Positions 11,101-16,484 of a stretch of DNA of 20,412 bases are shown here, piece after piece. The stretch is from Azolla pinnata (taxonomy: Eukaryota; Streptophyta; Polypodiopsida; Salviniales; Salviniaceae): positions 1 to 20,412 of the forward strand of contig JBBBWG010011735.1 of the NCBI GenBank assembly GCA_037176905.1, given 5' to 3'. The first letter of the stretch is position 1. Each line of letters opens with the position of its first letter. The notes below the pieces were generated by a model. It worked only from the letters and a program-made list of their open reading frames with translations. It made no database searches and was not told where the DNA came from. The translations under genes were made by a program, and so were the position numbers.

Positions 11101-14100
11101 TAGGTAGTCAATAATCTTGAATTCAAAAGATTTAGTTACCCTCTGTCGCAAGGGCGAATATCGGTGGTGGATGGGCAATAAGAGCCTGCAGGACAAAACA
11201 GGCCAGTGGACACAGAGAGCGACGCCCAAAGGTTCGCTCCCCCGCATGAATAACCCACTCCCGGCGTCAGCGGATAATCATACCTGATCATCAGATGTCA
11301 CGAAGCTCAATAATTGATTAGCTAATATTGTTAATCACAGCTGCGAGCATCGTAATTAATGAGGCAGCTAGTTAGCGGCAGAAATCAAACAATGACTATA
11401 TACAGCTATCTATGATCTATAAGCTGGTCACGAATTGTTGGGGATTAAAGTGTAATTAACGAAGCTTATAACGCTTATAAACCGGATTAATTATAAGTGG
11501 AATTATACATTATATTAAACAGATTTAACACTTACGGTGCGCATAAGCCCCCTACGAGACTCGTCCTGGTACACTGCGCTCCTAATGGGCATGCTGCATA
11601 TTGAAACCAATTATAGCTGAGCACGTTAATCAATATAGATCATGTTTACAATGTGCTGCACGTATAGTTGATTGCACAGCAGTAAATGGATTAGCTGTGG
11701 AAGCTGGTGAACATCAATGAGCCGGATGGTAGATCTAATTACCTAGTCGGAATGAGTTAATCATAATCAGATTGAGCTAGTTAGGATCATGATCCCGCAA
11801 GGAGGAATCAGATCGGCCGATCATGGCTAGAACTGATCATTGACGGAGCTAGCTATATATATGTATCTATAGGGAAAATTACCAGGAAACGCCTAACACA
11901 ATTTTTAATTACATTTTATAAACGCCTACCAAAACTAGAAATTATAGATTAACGCCTAATTTTAAAATATTACACGCAATTGATTGATTAACACTAAATC
12001 AATTAATTGTGAGTTCAATCAACATCAAATTAACTAATCGATCAAACGATCAATTACTTGGTAAACATCAAACTGACACAGTAATCAGTTAATTAGATTG
12101 TAACATGACTAACTTTTGTTATTATTCGAATATATTAAGGGAAATGATTAGGAATAAAATTAATTAACAGTTTGCTAACGGGTGCTAACGGGGGGGCGTG
12201 AATTTTTAGCGGAACATATAAATAGGCCTTAATTTGTAGTTTCTCTGATTTCAGTAGGCAGGCGTTCAAATGTAATTTGTAATTTTGTCGCTCGGTTTTT
12301 TTGGTAATTCTCCCATACATATAGAAATTACAAATTAACACCTAATAATGATCTAATTCCACTAAAAGTTAGCACTCAATAAATGCCGTTAGTAAATCTT
12401 TACTTGATTTTATTCCTAATCATTTCCCGCTGATTACTTCTAATGGAATCCATTACTATATTCGATTAGCAAAGTTTTGTAATAATTTTTAGAATCTTGA
12501 TGATATAGATGTATGTCTGAATGTACGTATGTGTGATTTGCAGGACGTACGCATCATGCACCCTAGACCGCGAGGGCAGAAGAAGCCATCGCAGCATGGC
12601 AGGTCGGCGAGATCCGTTCGTAAGGGGATGGTGCGGGAGTTGTCGTCCTCATACAGCTGGCTGCTCGCATTTGTGACTATTTCACGCATGCTCTTGGCCC
12701 AGCCGGGCTCGCATCCCTGACTCCACCGCGACTGGTTGCAGTTGATGCTGTCCGCCATCCTCGCGTACGCCGCCGCATTGCCGCCCGCTTGGATGAGACC
12801 CACTAATGAGCCCACGAATGCTCTCACCTCCGCTCCGCTGCACATATATTGCATCATTAATCCTGGAAATTTAACAAGATCCGTATTACGCCGAATTACA
12901 TACGCCGGCCTCCATACATATAATATTATTATTGACCTGCTCTAGCTAGTCGCTTCCAAATACTGTAACTGCACCTGATCATCAGCTAAAATTAATTGAT
13001 CCAGGCGTTCTATAATTATTTGTGTCAAATTATTGAGATCATGTGATTGGCTGATTGATCAGGCGAATATTAATCGACAATACTGCAGCCGATCAATCGA
13101 CACCGATGCTGTAGTGCTGACAGATCATATGCTTCTGCGCCAATATTAAGGATCGATTGATCTATATTTGTAATTGATAATCACCTGTTGTTTTAGCGAA
13201 ACAATCGCTCAAGAATGTCAGGTTCCCTCCGAACCCGAATGTGGCATTCCTATCTTGAATCCTGTTGTGCTTATCAATGAAACAAGTCGAAGATTAAAAT
13301 CGAGAACCCAAATTCACGAAAATTTTACATGATCAATATGAGATGAAGGAGCTGCTGCTTTGCATGATACGATTACATTAATATGTAGCATTTAAGTAGC
13401 AGGTTAATATACATGATCACCATGTCAAATAATTAGTCTTGCAGGCCTTGAATTATATACAAGGTCGTTAATGCCATAAGCATATATAATTATAATTACT
13501 TATATGGTGATGATGAGTAAGTAGGATTCATGGCCGTCTATATTATTATTCCTGCAATATCCATTTATTAAGGTGCTGCCACAATAGGCGCAGGATACGT
13601 ACAAGCGGTTCTTTCTTTGCAAGTCATGATCGAGTGTCCAATATTATTGCATGATCGATGCGCCATTAACCACATATAATATGCATCTGATAAGTCAAAC
13701 AAAATTAGCTGATCATGAGATCAAGATGTATTGTAAGATTACTTACGGATCATTGAGGCAGAAGCTAAATCTCTGTGTAAGAGCCAGGGTGTAAGCATCC
13801 AGGCTAAGCCCGACATTGCTGTAGAGGGCTTGTTCGCATTGAGGCTTCAAGGAATGGTCTCTTTGTGAAGCTGTACAAACCCGGATGGTGTCCTCGCGAG
13901 ACATATTGTTAGTACTAGAATTCGTGAAAGCTGTTGGTGTGGCGTTGATGCCTGCATCATCAGCAGCAGCAGAAGAAGGAGGAGGAGCCTGCGGTAAGTA
14001 GGGGGCAAGCACGGGATTCATGGCATTCACGGGATCCATGACTAGTGGTAAGCTGAGGATATGGACAATCAGCGGAGTTGCATATAAGATGAGCCGGAGC

Positions 14101-14183
14101 TGGAAGCTGGCGTGATACTGTAGATGACCAATTAGGCCGGCTGCAGGCCTTATGATCGCCATCGACTCCACTACCGTCCCCAT
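5001..14183 (-). CDS. ABCG (white-brown complex) transporter of the plant ABCG24/ABCG28 type, 14 exons, apparently intact
   Basis: The gene encodes a half-size ABC transporter with reverse (NBD-TMD) order that should dimerise in the plasma or a secretory membrane. Exons (first to last base on -): 14183-13747, 13261-13185, 12862-12551, 11593-11536, 11283-11140, 10431-10397, 10183-10110, 9921-8861, 8530-8234, 7815-7297, 7131-6983, 6441-6152, 5512-5379, 5166-5001. All introns are GT-AG and the phases agree; the sum is 3753 nt, 1250 residues. Domains: signal-anchor about residues 25-48; cysteine-rich ectodomain to about 370; one membrane helix about 373-390; long basic/Ser/Gln linker; ATPase about 630-880 with Walker A GPSGAGKT (665-672), Q-loop Gln 712, signature SGGQ (773-776), Walker B Asp796-Glu797 and H-loop His829; six-helix domain about 1010-1245. 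An ectodomain of this kind marks the ABCG24/28 subgroup. Arabidopsis ABCG28 acts at the pollen-tube tip; the substrate of this copy is unknown. It is about 140 residues longer than the roughly 1,110-residue Arabidopsis members, mostly in linkers. Confidence 0.93.
5379..5512 (-). CDS. ABCG exon 13 (helix 5 and re-entrant region)
   Basis: From acceptor GGCCGGCAG to donor GTATAT. The exon encodes [14 protein letters not shown] and the conserved segment [19 protein letters not shown], equivalent to SYPKWALEAFVIGNAQ in relatives. It ends after two bases of an Arg codon. Confidence 0.9.
6152..6441 (-). CDS. ABCG exon 12 (membrane helices 2-4)
   Basis: The acceptor is TATGCAG; the donor GTTCGT is less usual. 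The exon contains [21 protein letters not shown] and [14 protein letters not shown], both highly conserved in ABCG28-type proteins, plus helices [13 protein letters not shown] and [17 protein letters not shown]. It ends in phase 0 after ...PAQL. Confidence 0.92.
6983..7131 (-). CDS. ABCG exon 11 (first helices of membrane domain)
   Basis: From acceptor TTTGAAG (weak, few pyrimidines) to donor GTAAGT. The exon encodes [26 protein letters not shown] and [11 protein letters not shown]: the connecting helix, the first membrane span and the start of the second. The order and spacing match the QRxREAxLQxxDYxILLLxGxCLG block of relatives. It ends after one base of a Ser codon. Confidence 0.9.
7297..7815 (-). 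CDS. ABCG exon 10 (end of ATPase, linker to membrane domain)
   Basis: The acceptor is GTGCAG and the donor GTAATT. It starts [17 protein letters not shown] and contains [15 protein letters not shown], standard for the ABCG C-terminal ATPase segment. The middle (about residues 905-970) is His/Gln/Ser-rich, then unusually hydrophobic ([13 protein letters not shown]), and resembles relatives only again at the W-D-D-L-R and [12 protein letters not shown] segments. No stop interrupts the frame. A small intron in this middle part cannot be excluded by eye. Confidence 0.85.
8234..8530 (-). CDS. ABCG exon 9 (ABC signature, Walker B, H-loop)
   Basis: The acceptor is CTACTAG, at the end of an unusual TAC-repeat pyrimidine tract. 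The exon carries [13 protein letters not shown], the signature [15 protein letters not shown], Walker [13 protein letters not shown] with its catalytic Glu, and the switch histidine in VVLHQP. All ATPase residues needed for hydrolysis are present. The donor is GTATAA; the exon ends after two bases of the Ser codon in HQPSY. Confidence 0.94.
8861..9921 (-). CDS. ABCG exon 8 (first membrane helix, cytosolic linker, Walker A, Q-loop)
   Basis: The largest exon, 1061 nt, from acceptor GCGCAG to donor GTACGT. It starts with [14 protein letters not shown] (helix end), then a strongly basic stretch, a Gln/Met run, poly-Ser from (AGT)n codons and an Ala-rich low-complexity linker that is longer and less conserved than in known relatives. 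Conserved sequence resumes at [19 protein letters not shown]. The ATPase begins near residue 630, with Walker [17 protein letters not shown] (residues 665-680) and the Q-loop FVAQDD. It ends after two bases of an Arg codon in the WFSARYR region. Confidence 0.93.
10110..10183 (-). CDS. ABCG exon 7 (end of ectodomain, start of first membrane helix)
   Basis: The acceptor is CCCCGCAG and the donor GTACGT at 10109. The exon encodes CFQLANC followed by about 14 polar residues and then TYGVILT, which begins the membrane helix that continues in exon 8. Relatives have the same CFKLxSC...HxFG order. It ends in phase 0. Confidence 0.85.
10397..10431 (-). CDS. ABCG exon 6, 35-nt micro-exon
   Basis: A micro-exon between acceptor TTTGCAG and donor GTAAGT encoding [11 protein letters not shown] plus split codons at both ends. 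Without it the protein loses the conserved [HY]-[YF]-C-R-x-G-S-T block and the frame breaks between exons 5 and 7 (phase 2 into phase 1). A competing acceptor CTGTAG lies 12 nt inside the exon; using it would keep the frame but drop the YFCR residues, so it is a possible alternative site. Confidence 0.82.
10520..10930 (+). mobile_element. TIR element copy 1, non-autonomous (MITE-like), in ABCG intron 6
   Basis: Terminal inverted repeats of about 80 bases begin GGGAGAATTA and end TAATTTTCCC, both with AACGCC motifs at matching spacing (AAACGCCTAA, TTTTAACGCC, AATTAACGCC). The interior is AT-rich without coding capacity. It lies in the intron between exons 5 and 6. The flanks are TA-rich (ATCGATATA and TATATATAT) and a clean target duplication cannot be called. 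Long GGG-start TIRs would suit a Mutator-like MITE, but this is not proven. Confidence 0.8.
11140..11283 (-). CDS. ABCG exon 5 (CGGAN / GSYCP block)
   Basis: The acceptor is GATCAG and the donor GTAACT at 11139. The exon reads ...SCGGANLWA... and ...[12 protein letters not shown]...PCDRG, the most conserved stretch of the ectodomain, with five cysteines in the expected positions. It starts with the last base of a Pro codon and ends with two bases of a Gly codon. Confidence 0.88.
11536..11593 (-). CDS. ABCG exon 4 (58 nt, CPLGAxC block)
   Basis: This short exon lies between acceptor TATGCAG and donor GTAAGT. Joined to the last base of exon 3 it reads PCPLGAQC... and ends LCAP, matching the PCPLGAYC...LCEP block of related proteins with both cysteine positions kept. 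It is too short to stand out as an ORF. Confidence 0.85.
11872..12314 (-). mobile_element. TIR element copy 2, inverted relative to copy 1, in ABCG intron 3
   Basis: Starts GGGAAAATTACC and ends GGTAATTCTCCC, with the same TIR and AACGCC spacing as copy 1. Its interior reads ATTAATTGTGAGTTCAAT, the complement of the copy 1 interior, so it is in reverse orientation. It lies in the intron between exons 3 and 4. The flanks are TA-rich with no clear target duplication. Confidence 0.78.
12324..12495 (+). mobile_element. TIR element copy 3, 5'- and 3'-truncated fragment
   Basis: Starting ten bases after copy 2, this stretch resembles the left half of copy 1 in the same orientation: AGAAATTACAAATTAAC, then GTTCCTAATC-like (ATTCCTAATC) and the TAATAATTTTTAGA-like end. 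The outer TIR of about 50 bases and the right half are absent. It ends about 55 bases from the exon 3 donor. Confidence 0.6.
12551..12862 (-). CDS. ABCG exon 3 (cysteine-rich ectodomain core)
   Basis: The acceptor TTTCCAG at 12863-12864 is preferred over a later CAG (GTGCAG) because only it keeps the frame (two bases complete a Gly codon). The exon carries the conserved blocks CSGAE, GCEPGWA and [11 protein letters not shown] of the ABCG24/28 ectodomain. The donor is GTACGT at 12550, after one base of a Pro codon. An intron of about 320 nt separates it from exon 2, and one of 957 nt holding two TIR-element copies separates it from exon 4. Confidence 0.88.
13185..13261 (-). CDS. ABCG exon 2 (ectodomain)
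   Basis: This 77-nt exon follows acceptor AACAG and ends at donor GTGAT. It reads ...[16 protein letters not shown]..., which keeps the NLxFLSxC pattern of the family ectodomain. It completes the Pro codon of exon 1 and leaves one base for exon 3. It is too short to appear as a long ORF and was found from the phase and the family pattern. Confidence 0.85.
13747..14183 (-). CDS. ABCG exon 1 (start codon, signal-anchor, ectodomain start)
   Basis: I chose the ATG at 14183 because it is the first ATG in the frame after an in-frame TAG at 14205-14207; the codon just before it is GTG. The exon encodes a hydrophobic stretch ([18 protein letters not shown]) about 28 residues in, fitting a signal peptide or signal anchor, then a Pro/Ala/Ser-rich stretch and a first pair of cysteines. 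It ends in ...FCLNDP, a motif that closes this block in relatives. The donor is GTAAGT at 13746. The exon ends after two bases of a Pro codon. Confidence 0.88.
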
Positions 14184-14397
14184 CACATGGCAGGTAGCTA
14201 TACACTATGGTGTGGTTTCCGCAAGGCCGTCGATCGATCTATCTATCTATCTAATAGAGTCGCGGTCTGATTGATTGATGTGCGCGTTGTATGAAGAGAT
14301 TGAAAGTATAGATGATGATCAGAGATCATGATCCTGTATAACGGTGGAAGAAGGGGATGGAATCGACAGGATAGCTAAAAACGGATGAAGGAGAAAG

Positions 14398-14438
14398 AAG
14401 ACGAAGAAGAAGAAGAAGAAGAAGAAGAAGAAGACGAG
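14398..14438. repeat. (GAA)n / (CTT)n microsatellite in the ABCG leader
   Basis: About ten GAA units on + give a CTT-rich tract on the transcribed strand, about 220 bases before the ABCG start codon. CT-rich leaders are common in plant 5' UTRs. Long Phe/Leu-rich ORFs read across it are artefacts of the repeat. Confidence 0.85.
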
Positions 14439-14689
14439 GAAATGGGAATGGGTCGGGTGAGGCGTCCCATGATGAGCCATGATGATGAATGACGCTGCAT
14501 AATACACATACATAGATAGATCCGCATGATGGCGCACGATGCCTGCACATGCTTTACGCAGCTACCCTCTCATCATCCTATAATTTACATTAGGTGATCA
14601 GATCTGACTTTCTAAGCCTCTGATTAATGTACTTGGCTTTGTAATTTTTGTCTCCTTTTTTATCTAGTTGTTGTCTTATACCAAGTCAC

Positions 14690-14723
14690 AATTAATATAG
14701 CTCTTCGCTCGGCCTCCGATTGG
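14690..14723 (-). promoter_or_regulatory. candidate core promoter of the ABCG gene
   Basis: On the minus strand a CCAAT box (14723-14719) is followed about 20 bases later by TATATTAAT (14699-14691), about 510 bases upstream of the start codon. A pyrimidine-rich leader lies between them and the ATG. The assignment is by position and motif only; the spacing is closer than usual for CCAAT-TATA. Confidence 0.35.
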
Positions 14724-14814
14724 AGCAGTTCATGTCAATATGGTTAGGAGAGATCATTCGATCGATGAGTAGACTGCGCGAATGACATGAAGGAAAGCAA
14801 GGAAGAAACATACT

Positions 14815-14884
14815 TAGGGTTTGATCAGTGAGCCGGAGGACTTTGAAAAAATAAGGTTTTTAGGGTTTTAAGAATGTAGGGTTT
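14815..14884 (-). promoter_or_regulatory. three telo-box motifs upstream of the ABCG gene
   Basis: The octamer AAACCCTA occurs three times on the minus strand (14822-14815, 14868-14861, 14884-14877) within 70 bases, 630-700 bases upstream of the start codon. Telo-boxes are known plant promoter elements and recruit Myb/TRB-type proteins and Polycomb. The spacing is not a strict 7-bp array, so this is not a telomere remnant. Confidence 0.45.
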
Positions 14885-14885
14885 T

Positions 14886-15398
14886 TAAGCTTTGAGGTAG
14901 TATGAGTTTTTTAGAATTATGACGATGATCTATGTTCAAAAACGTTTATTTTATAATAAAAAACACATTTCGGATGAATTGTACACGTATGTAATGTTTT
15001 GGAATCTTTTTCCCAAATAGAATATTCTAGTATTTGTAAACTATAAAACTCAATGTACAGGGTACCATGTTTCATGTATCAGAGCTTTAAGAGGATGGTC
15101 ATATAAAGTTATCACATTCAACTAGTAAAATGAAAATAAGAAACATTCACAGTACAGTGGTTCATGTAATAGGTCATGAAGGGAAGAAAATAAGTGATAA
15201 AGAATAACTCCATCGGATCTCTCTATCTGTCCTCAAGAAATAAGGTAACAATGCTTATGTAGCTTGAAAATGTTTACCTCTTTCTATGAATGCACTTTCT
15301 CAGTATTATCTTGTAACTGGTTAAAATGAGCTTTAATTAGCGTATGCGCCAAGTCAGTCCAACCGATTGGTCCGAACCGATTGCATAACCTCGATTGG
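14886..15398. other. intergenic AT-rich stretch, nothing recognised
   Basis: No ORF of note, no repeats with clear ends and no RNA gene are visible between the telo-boxes and the LINE remnant. Confidence 0.5.
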
Positions 15399-15759
15399 TT
15401 AGACGACCATACAGGAAAATCTTCTTAAACATCTGGCTTTCCATATATTCCACAAGGTTATAGCCAAGATTACAAACCATCGGGAGTCTTTGATATTCAG
15501 CAAGTTCGTTTCCCATTGGTTTGGTAATGTATGACGCAAAACTCTCCCTTGAGATAGTTGAATTGACAACTGGTTCTCATACAAAACAGATTGAACAGAT
15601 AATTCTCCCCACACTACTGAATCCCATAAAATACAAGTATCTAGAGGCAAATAAGCCATTAGCCTCAAAACTTTAACCCAAACATGATGAGCCATTTGAC
15701 AATCCCACAAGGCATGTCTAATTTGAGATTCCTTAAAAGACCTACAAGAACCACAAAGT
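15399..15759 (-). pseudogene. LINE (non-LTR retrotransposon) polyprotein, zf-RVT tail
   Basis: On -, the frame reads CGSCRSFKESQIRHALWDC and continues QMAHHVWVK, then WFVILAITLWNIWKARC and a stop. This is the zinc-binding reverse-transcriptase tail (zf-RVT: C-x2-C...H-x3-W-x-C) of plant LINEs. The frame is open up to 15756 and is cut at 15759/15760 by the terminus of a CACTA element. RT and endonuclease would lie beyond that insertion. Confidence 0.8.
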
Positions 15760-15800
15760 CACTACAATGTATTGGGTCGTTACGTCGTGGTAAATTTCTT
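15760..15800 (+). mobile_element. terminus of a CACTA transposon inserted in the LINE
   Basis: CACTACAATGTATTGGGTCG starts exactly where the LINE reading frame breaks, preceded by AGT (15757-15759), a possible 3-base target duplication. CACTAC is the usual CACTA terminus. The other terminus is not in the window, so the element should extend beyond 20412. Confidence 0.7.
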
Positions 15801-16130
15801 TAAAAATCGAGTCAAATTTTCCACGAGTTTTACTGCACTCTTTACTACGATTGTAAATGCGACTTTAGACACGTGTTTGACGCGACTTATTTCAGTCAAT
15901 ATGACACATAGTTTACCACGAGATTGATACGACATTAGATACGTCTTTAGATGCGATCGTAGACATTGTTAGCCCTTCGTGGGTAGATACGAATGGGAAC
16001 ACGATCGTAAGATCACGATTATTCATGAATTCCGAACACAGGACTCACTACGATGAACACGATTAATCGTAGACTCCAATTGTCGTGGGCCCCAGTCTCT
16101 AACCAAACACAAAGAGACACGATTGGCGCA
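15786..16130. repeat. CACTA subterminal repeat region
   Basis: Short motifs recur in both orientations: TCGTGGTAAA (about 15786) and its complement TTTACCACGA (about 15912), CACGAT at about 16000, 16014, 16059 and 16118, ATCGTAGAC/ATCGTAGACT at about 15957 and 16067, and an internal CACTACGATGAAC copy at 16047. Dense inverted short repeats next to the terminus are binding sites for TNPA-type proteins in known CACTA elements. Confidence 0.6.
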
Positions 16131-16384
16131 AAAGCTCTCTATTATATACAACTCCTGCTTCCGACTATTTTCGGACTCTATACAAGACAGACCCCATGGC
16201 CTTATATACAATCTTGGCACCCTTTCAGATCACCAAGTCTCTACGTACATCACGTCGGTTCGGATACTCACGTAACTCTCCGATTTTCCGATTTCCTGAC
16301 TACGTCTTATTTCGTGATATTACGAATTTACGACTTCATCGTAATTTCGTAATAATCGGCTAACACTATGGCACGCTCGTGGGA

Positions 16385-16484
16385 CAGTGTTCCACACGTC
16401 GAACCCATAGCAAAAAACAAAATTACAACATTTACACTAAGTACAAAATTAGTCCTCGTTCAAGACATTCAATATTGAGGGCTC
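16385..16484 (-). terminator. candidate 3' UTR and poly(A) region of the coiled-coil gene
   Basis: After the TAG the minus strand is U-rich with TTTTGTAC, TGTAAATGTTGTAATTTTG and a T7 run, the TTGTAA/TGTAAA composition of plant far-upstream poly(A) elements. No AATAAA is seen. Confidence 0.4.

Noticed and set aside
13960..14205. An 81-codon minus ORF overlapping ABCG exon 1, starting upstream of the chosen ATG.
   Set aside because: It starts with GTG and has no homology; the other frame joins correctly to exon 2 and has the signal-anchor.
14319..14550. Phe/Leu-rich minus-strand ORFs.
   Set aside because: Produced by the CTT microsatellite in the leader.
15768..16385. A forward LTR starting TGTATTGGG and ending GGCTAACA, followed by a PBS-like TGGCACGCTCGTGGGAC.
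   Set aside because: No plus-strand gag follows, and the reading frame after it is on -. The start coincides with a CACTAC terminus cutting a LINE, and inverted short repeats fit a CACTA subterminal region better. It stays an alternative.
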